64,000 bases of DNA from Solimicrobium silvestre. GTDB taxonomy: Bacteria; Pseudomonadota; Gammaproteobacteria; Burkholderiales; Burkholderiaceae_D. Position numbers and translations under genes: made by a program. How positions within the stretch are numbered: the first letter of the stretch is position 1; each line of letters starts with the position of its first letter. Below are positions 9,998 to 18,089 of the stretch, one piece after another. The DNA is taken from contig NZ_PUGF01000007.1 in assembly GCF_002976435.1 (NCBI RefSeq), positions 1 through 64,000 of the forward strand, read 5' to 3'. Below the pieces are notes generated by a model. That model was not told the DNA's origin. It was given only the letters and a program-made list of their open reading frames with translations, and made no database searches.

Positions 9998-10282
9998 TTG
10001 TTTTCATGAGATAAAGCAAAGAACGAGAGCAACATTCGTAAACATGACATCAGCTTTGACCTTGCCAAGCTCGTATTTAATGATCCCCTCCATGTCACGC
10101 GGCAAGATCGCGTTGAAAACGACGAATCACGATGGCAAACTGTCGGCATGGTTGGTGGTGTAGTGATGCTATTGGTAGCACACACTTGGCAAGTAGCAAA
10201 GGATGGAGCGGAACATATTCGCATCATATCGGCGCGCCAGACAACAAAACTAGAAAGGAAAATTTATGAACAAGATTCCTGA
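9998..10282 (+). pseudogene. brnT: BrnT-family toxin interrupted by an in-frame TGA at codon 4
   Basis: Read from the TTG at 9998 (GGAG 8 bases upstream), the frame gives Met-Phe-Ser-[TGA]-Asp-Lys-Ala-Lys and then a complete BrnT sequence to the stop at 10280-10282. It keeps NIRKHDISFD near residue 13, a VFNDPL segment and the C-terminal HIRIISARQTTKLERKIYE, the typical RNase-toxin core. BrnT proteins normally start with an F-x-W-D pattern, so the TGA at 10007-10009 sits exactly where TGG for Trp is expected. No ATG, GTG or TTG start follows until the middle of the domain. The gene overlaps brnA by 17 bp in the normal toxin-antitoxin order. It is either a freshly silenced toxin or depends on UGA read-through. 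Confidence 0.85.
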
Positions 10283-10535
10283 ATCCCTGCGCAAGGAGCT
10301 TGCCGCATTGGCGGCAAAGTCCGAGCATGAAATCGACTTCTCCGACATCCCCGCAACCAAGCAGGAAGAGTGGGACGGTGCTGTGCGTGGAAAATTTTAC
10401 CGCCCCATAAAGCAGCAATTAACAGTACGCATCGACTCGGACGTATTGGAATGGTTAAAGAGTCAGGGTAAAGGTTATCAAAGCCGTTTAAACGATATTC
10501 TGCGAACGGAAATGCTGAACAAACTACGGCGCTGA
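10266..10535 (+). CDS. brnA: BrnA-family antitoxin
   Basis: An 89-residue antitoxin that in the family neutralises BrnT and represses its own operon. The C-terminal half has the BrnA ribbon-helix-helix pattern (QLTVRIDSDVLEWLKSQG followed by GYQSRLNDILRTEM). The N-terminal half is charged, as usual for the toxin-binding part. The ATG at 10266 follows AGAAAGGA and overlaps the end of brnT. The antitoxin is intact while the toxin frame carries a stop, which is the non-lethal direction of decay. Confidence 0.9.
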   Translation: MNKIPESLRKELAALAAKSEHEIDFSDIPATKQEEWDGAVRGKFYRPIKQQLTVRIDSDVLEWLKSQGKGYQSRLNDILRTEMLNKLRR

Positions 10536-10660
10536 TGATACCTTTATCCGCTACACATTATGAGTAGTGCTGAACATAAAGCACACAAACTTCATGCCCC
10601 GCCCTGCTTTTTTAGCTCTGTTAGTGGTACAGTAATTCCCTTGATGATAGGAGGGACATA

Positions 10661-11140
10661 ATGGACGACCTGACTCAACTAGCCACTAAAGTTGGTGTGC
10701 TACTCACCGAAAAGAACATCTTGTTAGCCACCGCTGAGTCTTGTACCGGCGGCGGGGTAGCACAAGCCGTCACCGAGATTTCCGGCTCGTCGATCTGGTT
10801 TGAATGCGGCTTCATTACCTATTCCAATTCGTCCAAATCGGAGTTGCTCGACATCTCACCTGCCTTAATTGCCCAACACGGCTCGGTCAGTGAAGAAATT
10901 GCAGCGGCTATGGCTGAAGGCGCATTAGCTAATTGTGAGGCACATGTAGCCTTAGCGACTACCGGCATCGCTGGCCCACTTGGTGCAGTGCCCGGCAAAC
11001 CGGTCGGCACTATCTGCTTCGCCTGGAGTATGAATGGTAAAACCCACACCGAACGGCTACTGTTTAGCGGCGACCGTAAATCGGTACGCGAACAAACTGT
11101 GGTGCATGCATTGAAGGGATTGTTGCAGTTTTTGAGTTGA
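10661..11140 (+). CDS. pncC: Nicotinamide-nucleotide amidohydrolase (CinA C-terminal family)
   Basis: PncC deamidates nicotinamide mononucleotide to nicotinate mononucleotide in the pyridine nucleotide cycle. The 159-residue protein is a stand-alone CinA C-terminal domain: TAESCTGGGVAQAVTEI near residue 24, the YSNSSKSELL segment, and TTGIAGPLGAVPGKPVGT near 110. It lacks the N-terminal MoCF-like domain of full CinA, as in E. coli YgaD. A very strong ribosome-binding site (TAGGAGGGACATA) precedes the ATG. Confidence 0.93.
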   Translation: MDDLTQLATKVGVLLTEKNILLATAESCTGGGVAQAVTEISGSSIWFECGFITYSNSSKSELLDISPALIAQHGSVSEEIAAAMAEGALANCEAHVALATTGIAGPLGAVPGKPVGTICFAWSMNGKTHTERLLFSGDRKSVREQTVVHALKGLLQFLS

Positions 11141-11258
11141 GCATATTTAGTATTATTTTATAAATATCAGCTAATAGCTAATTATCTAATGGGATTAAAT
11201 AATACTCCCTAACAATATGCTTTCCCCTGCTCTAAAAGCCATTGAATGCGTTAAATAT

Positions 11259-11296
11259 TCAAAAAATAAAGGGAGTAGTTGAATACTCCCTTTATT
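11259..11296 (-). terminator. Hairpin terminator downstream of yaeQ
   Basis: A perfect 13-bp stem (AATAAAGGGAGTA at 11265-11277 and its complement at 11284-11296) with a 6-base loop. Read on the minus strand it is followed by a T-rich run and lies 26 bases past the yaeQ stop. Confidence 0.75.
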
Positions 11297-11321
11297 CCAT
11301 CAATATCCGCAAAATATCGAC

Positions 11322-11870
11322 TCAATAAGAAAACGGCTGCTTCAAACTCACCAAATCTACCTGCACAGTATTCGTGTCGTCGGTCAGCCAAAGCTGGCCG
11401 TCTTGTATCGTGCATTGCAACTGCATGTTCCGTTGCGCCATTTTTTCTAACGCTTGAGAAGTCGCCACCGGCACATTCCATACCGTTAAATTCTTGGCGC
11501 GCTCTAGACGATTGCCGAGGCCTTGCCACCAAATCGCACTATTGCTGGCGTAGCTGTACACCAAGACTTGCTCTGCGCGTCCGCAGGCTTTCAACAAGCG
11601 GCGTTCATCGGGCTGCCCTACTTCTATCCACTGTTGAATTGCGCCGGTGTAATCTTTATGCCAAATATCAGGCTCTTCAATGTCGGACAAACCTTTTGCA
11701 AACACTAGGTTTTCACTGGCATTTAAGGCAAATGCCAGCAAACGCACCATCATCCGCTCATCCGTTTCAGAAGGATGTCGTGCCAGAGTGAGCGAGTGCG
11801 CCGCGTAGTAGTTTCTATCCATATCGGATAGTTGTAATTCGACTTTATATACAGTTGATTTGAGTGCCAT
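11322..11870 (-). CDS. yaeQ: YaeQ family protein
   Basis: A 182-residue protein of the YaeQ family (E. coli YaeQ has 181). Structures of the family resemble PD-(D/E)xK nucleases, but the cellular role is not settled. The start MALKSTVYKVELQLSDMDR at 11870 matches the family N-terminus; the longer frame back to 11933 adds a non-conserved segment. The MVRLLAFALNASENLVF and GLSDIEEPDIWHKDYTG stretches are characteristic. It is monocistronic, with its own terminator. Confidence 0.9.
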   Translation of the reverse strand: MALKSTVYKVELQLSDMDRNYYAAHSLTLARHPSETDERMMVRLLAFALNASENLVFAKGLSDIEEPDIWHKDYTGAIQQWIEVGQPDERRLLKACGRAEQVLVYSYASNSAIWWQGLGNRLERAKNLTVWNVPVATSQALEKMAQRNMQLQCTIQDGQLWLTDDTNTVQVDLVSLKQPFSY

Positions 11871-12065
11871 TAAATAAGGTAAAAGGTGAAGTGAGTAATA
11901 AACAAAGCTCGGTATTGTCGCATAGGCTGACAATATCCCACTTATATTTCCTCAAGTTCATTCTATAATCCTAAAAGCAACTGAACTGCGTTGCCATCTA
12001 TTTACTTCAATATTTACCTCGACTTTCCCTTGCGAATTAACTACCAATTCTTCACAGGAGCAGCC

Positions 12066-12542
12066 ATGAGCGTCAAATCACCACCCGCCGGATTTCATAG
12101 CATTACCCCAGCTTTAGCCATCAAAGGCGCAGCACGTGCCATTGAATTCTATAAAGAAATATTTGGCGCCGTTGTCGTCAGCCGCTATGCCAGCCCGGAT
12201 GGAGTCGTTGGTCATGCTGAGTTAAAAATCGGCGACTCGCACATTATGGTCAGTGATGAATACCCCGATTTTGGATCAGTCAGTCCCTTGTCGCTTGGCG
12301 GCTCACCCGTCACCTTCATGCTCTATATGGATGACGTAGATAGCGTGGTGGAATGCGCAGTGGCAGCAGGCGCCACGTTGCAACGTCCGGTTGCCGATCA
12401 ATTTCACGGCGACAGGACCGGCACCATTACTGATCCATTTGGTCATAAATGGACTATTGCCAAACATATTGAAGACGTCAGCTCAACTGAACTATCCAAA
12501 CGCGCCCAAGAACTATTTGGCATGTCACTCACCAAAGATTAG
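12066..12542 (+). CDS. VOC-family (PhnB-like glyoxalase/bleomycin resistance) protein
   Basis: A 158-residue protein with two beta-alpha-beta-beta-beta repeats of the vicinal oxygen chelate fold: ITPALAIKGAARAIEFYKEIFG near residue 12, then GHAELKIGDSHIMVSDEY and, in the second half, DRTGTITDPFGHKWTIAKH near residue 117. This is the PhnB-like subgroup, whose substrates are usually unknown. The ATG at 12066 follows CAGGAGC, a better signal than the upstream in-frame start at 11991. Confidence 0.88.
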   Translation: MSVKSPPAGFHSITPALAIKGAARAIEFYKEIFGAVVVSRYASPDGVVGHAELKIGDSHIMVSDEYPDFGSVSPLSLGGSPVTFMLYMDDVDSVVECAVAAGATLQRPVADQFHGDRTGTITDPFGHKWTIAKHIEDVSSTELSKRAQELFGMSLTKD

Positions 12543-12651
12543 CCCAAACGATGTCATGCGGCCCGCCTAGTTGACGAGCCGCATAAGTTTTGCGTCAGCA
12601 TTAATTGTCAGCTTGTTCTATAATTTCAGTAATTACTGAAAATTGGAAAAT

Positions 12652-13233
12652 ATGATGAGCATCACACCACTAACACCGCTGTCACTACGTTTCATCTCAC
12701 ATTTCGGTGAAATGGGTAGCCGTTGGGGCATTAATCGCACCGTCGGACAAATTTATGCTTTGCTATATGTACAAGGTAAAGCATTAAATGCCGATGAAAT
12801 CGCCGAACATTTAACTTTTTCCCGATCCAACGTCAGCATGGGATTAAAAGAACTGCAATCGTGGCGACTAGTTAAATTGCTGCATAAACCCGGCGATAGA
12901 CGCGAATACTTTGAGCCACCTCAAGACATTTGGGATATTTTTAAAGCATTATTGGAAGAACGCCGTCGCCGCGAAATCGAACCCACTTTATCGATGTTAC
13001 GCGATGCCTTGTTAGAACAACCAACAAATGAGGCTGACCAAGTTGCGCAACAACGCATGCGCGAAATGTATGATTTGATTGAATTATCCAGCTCGTGGTT
13101 TGATGACGTGCAACGGCTTTCACCAGAAACCTTAACATCGCTCATGAAAATGGGATCAAAGGTTAAAAAATTGTTAGATGTACGTGAAAAATTTCGTTTT
13201 TCAGGGACCAGCAATGACACCGTTATCAAGTAA
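12652..13233 (+). CDS. GbsR/MarR-type winged-helix regulator, probable regulator of the cyd operon
   Basis: A 193-residue DNA-binding protein with a MarR-like winged helix (about 15-95): WGINRTVGQIYALLYVQGK, then ADEIAEHLTFSRSNVSMGLKEL as recognition helix, and the LLHKPGDRREYF wing. A helical C-terminal region (about 100-190) probably dimerises. Its 3' end overlaps the start of cydP by 20 bp and it reads into cydAB, so it most likely controls this operon; the ligand is unknown. ATG codons at 12652 and 12655 are both possible starts. Confidence 0.82.
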   Translation: MMSITPLTPLSLRFISHFGEMGSRWGINRTVGQIYALLYVQGKALNADEIAEHLTFSRSNVSMGLKELQSWRLVKLLHKPGDRREYFEPPQDIWDIFKALLEERRRREIEPTLSMLRDALLEQPTNEADQVAQQRMREMYDLIELSSSWFDDVQRLSPETLTSLMKMGSKVKKLLDVREKFRFSGTSNDTVIK

Positions 13234-13456
13234 AAACCTATTGCCGCACTGGTGTACGCATTGGCGCAACCATTCACTCAAATGGGAGATCACGATTGCC
13301 TTAATCGTAAAAATTTCCCTATTGTGGCTATTGTGGCAGTTCTTTTTCTCTGCACCGCAAGCCAAACATATGCACCTGCCTGAGCCGCAGGTCTCGCAAC
13401 ATTTATTGTCTGGCACTCCCCTCCCTTCTCCACAACCAGCGAGTACTCCAAAATGA
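13214..13456 (+). CDS. cydP: Putative small cytochrome oxidase subunit CydP
   Basis: An 80-residue protein with one transmembrane helix (about 27-43, IALIVKISLLWLLWQFFF) and a Pro-rich periplasmic tail ending in PLPSPQPASTPK. Its place directly before cydA and its composition fit CydP, the small protein found with betaproteobacterial cytochrome bd operons. The start overlaps the regulator gene, and the stop overlaps the cydA start (ATGA), so it is translationally coupled to cydA. Confidence 0.75.
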   Translation: MTPLSSKNLLPHWCTHWRNHSLKWEITIALIVKISLLWLLWQFFFSAPQAKHMHLPEPQVSQHLLSGTPLPSPQPASTPK

Positions 13457-15027
13457 TTGATGAAGTCGTTGCACTTTCGCGCTTGCAGTTTGCGGCCACC
13501 GCCATGTATCACTTTTTGTTTGTGCCACTCACCCTCGGTCTGTCATGGATTTTGGTGATTATGGAAGCAACCTACCTTATGACCGGTCGTGAAATTTATA
13601 GAGACATGACCAAATTTTGGGGCAAATTATTCGGCATTAACTTTGCCATGGGAGTCACCACGGGTATCACCCTGGAATTTCAGTTTGGTACCAATTGGGC
13701 TTATTACTCGCACTACGTTGGCGATATTTTTGGCGTGCCGTTAGCGGTAGAAGGAATGATGGCATTCTTTCTTGAGTCCACCTTCGTCGGGCTGTTCTTT
13801 TTCGGCTGGTCACGCTTATCCCGCGTGCAGCATTTTGGCGTGACCTGCCTAGTCGCTCTCGGTTCCAGCCTTTCTGCGTTATGGATTTTAATTGCCAATG
13901 GCTGGATGAATAATCCGGTCGGCGCTGAATTTAATTTCACCACCATGCGCATGGAACTAACCAGCATTCAAGAGGTTATTTTTAACCCGGTTGCCCAAGT
14001 TAAGTTTGTACACACTATTGCAGCAGGTTATGTCACGGCGTCGATGTTTGTACTAGGTATTTCCGCCTTCTATTTATTAAGAGCACGCGATACCGCTTTT
14101 GCTTTACGCTCGTTCGCCATCGCCGCCGGCTTCGGGCTAGCAGCTACGCTATCGGTTATCGTGTTAGGCGACGAATCCGGCTATACCGCTGGCGAAGTAA
14201 ACAAAGTCAAACTGGCAGCAATCGAAGCTGAATGGGAAACCCAACCAGCACCGGCCGGGATTACCTTGTTTGGCTGGCCGAATGACAAAACCGAACGCAC
14301 CGATTACGCGATAAAAATTCCCTACGTATTAGGACTAATCGCTACCCGTTCTGTCGACACGGAAGTCAAGGGAATTAAAGATCTCAAAAAAGAACATGAA
14401 GTACGAATTCAAAACGGCATGTTGGCGTATGGCGCTTTAGTAAGATTAAAAGCTGGCGATCTTTCCGCGCGTCCAGAATTTGAACAGACACAACATGATT
14501 TAGGTTATGGCTTGCTACTTAAAAAATACACCGACAACGTAGTCGATGCCACACCAGCACAAATTACTAAAGCGGTCAACGACACCATTCCCAAAGTTGC
14601 ACCGTTATTTTGGTCATTCCGCTTAATGGTTGCGCTGGGTTTTTTATTTCTGTTTATTTTTAGCTGCTCCTTTTACCTGCTGATCCGCAAAAAATTAGCA
14701 GAAAACCGCTGGTTATTAAAACTTGCCGTAGTGAGTATTCCATTACCTTGGATTGCCGCCGAACTGGGCTGGTTTACCGCCGAATATGGCCGCCAACCGT
14801 GGACTATTGCCGGAATTTTACCTACCCATTTATCCGTATCCAATCTGCCGGCTTCCAGCTTGTACGCTAGTCTGGCTGGCTTCATTGTGTTCTATACATT
14901 ACTGCTAATTATTGAACTATTCTTAATGCAGAAATATATACGCTTAGGCCCATCTAGCCTGCATACCGGCAAATACCATTTTGAAACAAAGGTTGCGACT
15001 AACCTTCCAACCAAGGATGCCCCATGA
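13453..15027 (+). CDS. cydA: Cytochrome bd ubiquinol oxidase subunit I
   Basis: CydA binds hemes b558, b595 and d and oxidises quinol while reducing O2 in the inner membrane. The 524-residue protein has the axial His in AMYHFLFVPLTLG near residue 17, a second His in VKFVHTIAAGYVTASMF near 180, and the hallmark GWFTAEYGRQPW near 440. The quinol-binding loop (about 240-390) is long, as in E. coli CydA (522 residues) and unlike the short-loop CioA type. It overlaps cydP upstream and cydB downstream by 4 bp each. Confidence 0.97.
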   Translation: MIDEVVALSRLQFAATAMYHFLFVPLTLGLSWILVIMEATYLMTGREIYRDMTKFWGKLFGINFAMGVTTGITLEFQFGTNWAYYSHYVGDIFGVPLAVEGMMAFFLESTFVGLFFFGWSRLSRVQHFGVTCLVALGSSLSALWILIANGWMNNPVGAEFNFTTMRMELTSIQEVIFNPVAQVKFVHTIAAGYVTASMFVLGISAFYLLRARDTAFALRSFAIAAGFGLAATLSVIVLGDESGYTAGEVNKVKLAAIEAEWETQPAPAGITLFGWPNDKTERTDYAIKIPYVLGLIATRSVDTEVKGIKDLKKEHEVRIQNGMLAYGALVRLKAGDLSARPEFEQTQHDLGYGLLLKKYTDNVVDATPAQITKAVNDTIPKVAPLFWSFRLMVALGFLFLFIFSCSFYLLIRKKLAENRWLLKLAVVSIPLPWIAAELGWFTAEYGRQPWTIAGILPTHLSVSNLPASSLYASLAGFIVFYTLLLIIELFLMQKYIRLGPSSLHTGKYHFETKVATNLPTKDAP

Positions 15028-16163
15028 TTTTCGATTATGAAACATTAAAGGTAATTTGGTGGGGGATTATCGGCGTCGTTATTATTGGTTTTGCTGTGAC
15101 TGGCGGCTTTGATTTGGGGGTAGGTATGTTGTTGCCGTGGGTAGGTAAAACCGATGATGAACGCAGGGTATTACTCAACTCGGTCGGCCCAACCTGGGAA
15201 GGCAATCAAACCTGGTTTATTACCGCTGGCGGAGCCACCTTTGCCGCTTGGCCATTAGTTTATAGTGCGGCTTTTTCTGGTTTATATACCGCACTGTTAT
15301 TACTTTTGTTTACGTTCATATTGCGACCAGTTGGCTTTGACTATCGCAGCAAACTAGCGGATCCACGCTGGCGCTCTTGCTGGGATTGGGGCTTATTTAT
15401 TGGGGGTCTGGTGCCAGCCTTAATCTTTGGTGTAGCTTTCGGAAATCTGTTAATCGGCCTGCCATTTGATTACGATATGTTTATGCGGGTAACGTATCAC
15501 GGTGGTTTGCTTGGCCTACTAAATCCCTTTGGTTTATTAGCCGGACTAATTTCAGTTGCCATGTTGCTGATGCACGGTGCTTCTTTTTTACACACCAAAA
15601 CCGAAGGAGCTATTGCCAACCGCTCCAAACATGTCGCCAGTGTCGCGGCCATCGTTAGTGCCGCGCTTTTCATTGCAGGTGGTTTTTGGGTCAGTCATCT
15701 CGATGGCATGCGTATTCTTACTATGCCTGATGCAAATAGCGCTTTCGTACCAGCAGCAAAAACCGTCGCACTTGCCACCGGCGCATGGTTAGATAATTAT
15801 GCCCGCTGGCCATTGTTATGGGCGCTGCCAACTACAACTATTCTGCTCATGTTGCTATGCGCGTTGGGGAATAAATTGAACTATGCACGTAGTGCGTTTA
15901 TCGCTAGTGGCTTGGCTGTGACTGGCATCATTCTTACCGCTGGCGCGTCACTGTTCCCGTTTATCATGCCATCCACCATGGCGCCCAATAACAGCCTCAC
16001 CGTTTGGGACGCAGTTTCATCGCACCGCACATTAAGCATCATGTTTTGGGTCACACTCGTTATGGTGCCCATCATTGTTACTTACACTAGTTGGGTATAT
16101 CGGATTATGCGCGGCAAAGTAACCGTGGAGCATATCCAGGAAAATCAACATTCGTCATATTAA
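15024..16163 (+). CDS. cydB: Cytochrome bd ubiquinol oxidase subunit II
   Basis: A 379-residue, multi-helix partner of CydA. The conserved N-terminal part reads VTGGFDLGVGMLLPWVG and then GPTWEGNQTWFI near residue 55, and the C-terminal part has the TLSIMFWVTLVMVPIIVTYTSW helix. Length equals E. coli CydB (379). The start is coupled to cydA by a 4-bp overlap, and cydX follows 35 bp downstream. Confidence 0.97.
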   Translation: MIFDYETLKVIWWGIIGVVIIGFAVTGGFDLGVGMLLPWVGKTDDERRVLLNSVGPTWEGNQTWFITAGGATFAAWPLVYSAAFSGLYTALLLLLFTFILRPVGFDYRSKLADPRWRSCWDWGLFIGGLVPALIFGVAFGNLLIGLPFDYDMFMRVTYHGGLLGLLNPFGLLAGLISVAMLLMHGASFLHTKTEGAIANRSKHVASVAAIVSAALFIAGGFWVSHLDGMRILTMPDANSAFVPAAKTVALATGAWLDNYARWPLLWALPTTTILLMLLCALGNKLNYARSAFIASGLAVTGIILTAGASLFPFIMPSTMAPNNSLTVWDAVSSHRTLSIMFWVTLVMVPIIVTYTSWVYRIMRGKVTVEHIQENQHSSY

Positions 16164-16198
16164 TGACTAAGTTCAATTAACCTTAATTAAGGAAAACT

Positions 16199-16363
16199 AT
16201 GTGGTATTTCTCTTGGATTTTAGGACTAGGTCTGGCCGTTGCATTCGGGATTATTAATGTCATGTGGCTAGAAGCCGATTACGCTTTTGGTGCTCGTGAC
16301 GAAGACACAACACGGGAACGTTTTGAGGCGGCTCAACAGCAGGCTACGCTTAAAAATGATTGA
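16199..16363 (+). CDS. cydX: Cytochrome bd small subunit CydX
   Basis: A 54-residue single-span protein beginning MWYFSWILGLGLAVAFGIIN and continuing VMWLEADYAFGARDE. This is the CydX/YbgT pattern (N-terminal MWYFsWiLG, then WLE), needed for stability of the CydAB complex. It follows cydB with a GGAAAAC ribosome-binding site and closes the operon before a clear terminator. Confidence 0.93.
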   Translation: MWYFSWILGLGLAVAFGIINVMWLEADYAFGARDEDTTRERFEAAQQQATLKND

Positions 16364-16410
16364 TAAGTAATTAAAAAACAGTAATTCACCGCAACTCATA
16401 TTCAACGCAC

Positions 16411-16440
16411 AACGCCACTATGTAACAGTGGCGTTTTTTT
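16411..16440 (+). terminator. Rho-independent terminator of the cyd operon
   Basis: A 9-bp stem AACGCCACT/AGTGGCGTT (16411-16419, 16427-16435) with a 7-base loop and a T7 run. Confidence 0.92.
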
Positions 16441-16509
16441 ACTTGACTGGACTGCCTTCACTTACTTACACTCTCACATCCACAGTTGATTGACAAAAGG
16501 GTTACACCT

Positions 16510-18018
16510 ATGCCGCCATTTCGCTTAAAGCCCCTTTTTTTGACCACGCTCATGTCACTGTCAGGCCTTAGTTATGCTGAACCTGTTCTCGTCGCAAGCA
16601 ATACAGTCACTAAAGAAATAAGCATTCCTGAAGCCATTCCGGCCGCAACGAATCTTCATTCACTTGCATTTAAACCTGATGATTCCCCAGAAATCCAAGA
16701 AGCAGATTTATGGAATCGAATTCGTCAAGGTTACGGCATTCCGAATCTAGATAATTCTTTGGTCACTAGCCAACTGAATTGGTATAGCGCCCGCACAGAC
16801 TACATTCTTCGCACCACCGAACGTGCCTCACGTTATCTGTATCATGTAGTGGAAGAGTTAGAGAAACGTGGCATGCCGACTGAACTAGCGTTGTTACCGT
16901 TCATTGAATCAGCATTTAATCCGCAAGCCATGTCCACTGCCAAAGCCTCTGGCATGTGGCAATTTATCCCATCTACCGGCCGCGATTTCAATTTAAAACA
17001 AAACATGTTTAAGGATGAGCGACGTGGAGTGCTAGATTCCACCGACGCGGCTTTAAATTATCTACAAAAACTATATGACATGTTTGGCGATTGGCAGTTA
17101 GCATTAGCAGCGTATAACTGGGGCGAAGGTTCGGTACAGCGCGCAATTAAAAAACAACAGGCGGCAGGTTTGCCAATTGATTTTGACAGCATGTCTTACT
17201 TAATGCCGAAAGAAACGCAAAATTACGTACCGAAGCTGCAGGCAGTTAAAAACATCATCAGCAATCCTGAGTTCTTTAACATTGCATTGCCAAAAGTAGA
17301 TAACCAGCCGTATTTTGCCAGTGTCGATAAAACCCGCGATATCGACGTTCGTGTTGCCGCCCAATTAGCCGAATTAACCGTTGCTGAGTTCAAACAACTC
17401 AATCCCCAATTTAACCGCCCAGTAATTACTGGTAACGCAGATACTAAAATATTACTCCCCGCCGACAACGTAGAAATCTATAAATACAATTTAAGTAAAT
17501 GGGAAGGTCCGCTTTCAAGCTGGACTGCTTACACAGTCGGTAAAAATGAACGCATTGAAAGCATTGCGCGACGCGTTGGGGCGCAAGCTAGCGTACTCAA
17601 AGATGTCAATCAAGTGCCAAGCAACATGATGGTCAAAGCAGGTTCTACCCTGTTAATTCCTAAATCCTCACAATCAGCAGATAACGATATTTCACAACGT
17701 GTGGTTGATAATGCCAGTCTGACCATGACGCATGACAACACCAGAAAAATCAATGTCACTGCATCCAAAAAAGATTCGTTGACAGCGCTTGCCAAGCGTT
17801 ACAAGGTTTCTACCGCTCAAATTAAAGAGTGGAATAATTTGAAGTCAGATACGCTTAAGACTGGTCAAAAATTGCAAATTGAAGTCGCTGCTGCACCATC
17901 CAGACGTAAAAACACCCGTGTTGCTGCAATTTCCACACCTAAAAAAGCAATTGCTGTGAATAAGCAAACTAAAAAAATTACTGTCGCACAAAATAAAACA
18001 CACAAGCAACCGGGTTAA
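16510..18018 (+). CDS. mltD: Membrane-bound lytic murein transglycosylase D with LysM repeats
   Basis: MltD cleaves the glycan strand of peptidoglycan in the periplasm. The ATG at 16510 gives 502 residues with a signal peptide (MPPFRLKPLFLTTLMSLSGL...SYA); the TTG at 16486 would only add eight residues. The SLT domain (about 110-240) has the catalytic Glu in LLPFIESAFNP, followed by ASGMWQFIPSTGR and AAYNWGEGSVQRAI. Two LysM-type repeats follow (about 345-390 and 415-460: YTVGKNERIESIARRVG and VTASKKDSLTALAKRYK). The basic Lys-rich C-terminal tail probably touches cell wall or membrane. Confidence 0.93.
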   Translation: MPPFRLKPLFLTTLMSLSGLSYAEPVLVASNTVTKEISIPEAIPAATNLHSLAFKPDDSPEIQEADLWNRIRQGYGIPNLDNSLVTSQLNWYSARTDYILRTTERASRYLYHVVEELEKRGMPTELALLPFIESAFNPQAMSTAKASGMWQFIPSTGRDFNLKQNMFKDERRGVLDSTDAALNYLQKLYDMFGDWQLALAAYNWGEGSVQRAIKKQQAAGLPIDFDSMSYLMPKETQNYVPKLQAVKNIISNPEFFNIALPKVDNQPYFASVDKTRDIDVRVAAQLAELTVAEFKQLNPQFNRPVITGNADTKILLPADNVEIYKYNLSKWEGPLSSWTAYTVGKNERIESIARRVGAQASVLKDVNQVPSNMMVKAGSTLLIPKSSQSADNDISQRVVDNASLTMTHDNTRKINVTASKKDSLTALAKRYKVSTAQIKEWNNLKSDTLKTGQKLQIEVAAAPSRRKNTRVAAISTPKKAIAVNKQTKKITVAQNKTHKQPG

Positions 18019-18042
18019 TTAACTAGATTAATTGTGTGCACA

Positions 18043-18071
18043 TAAAAAAAGCAGCCTAGGCTGCTTTTTTT
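18043..18071. terminator. Bidirectional terminator between mltD and a convergent TPR gene
   Basis: The palindrome GCAGCCTAGGCTGC (18051-18064) is flanked by A7 and T7, placed between the convergent mltD and TPR genes, so it can serve both strands. Confidence 0.88.
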
Positions 18072-18089
18072 ATGTTGGCAATAATGTAC

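Noticed and set aside
9957-10163. 68-codon plus-strand frame over brnT
   Set aside because: It is in another frame from the recognisable BrnT sequence, which runs from 9998 to 10282.
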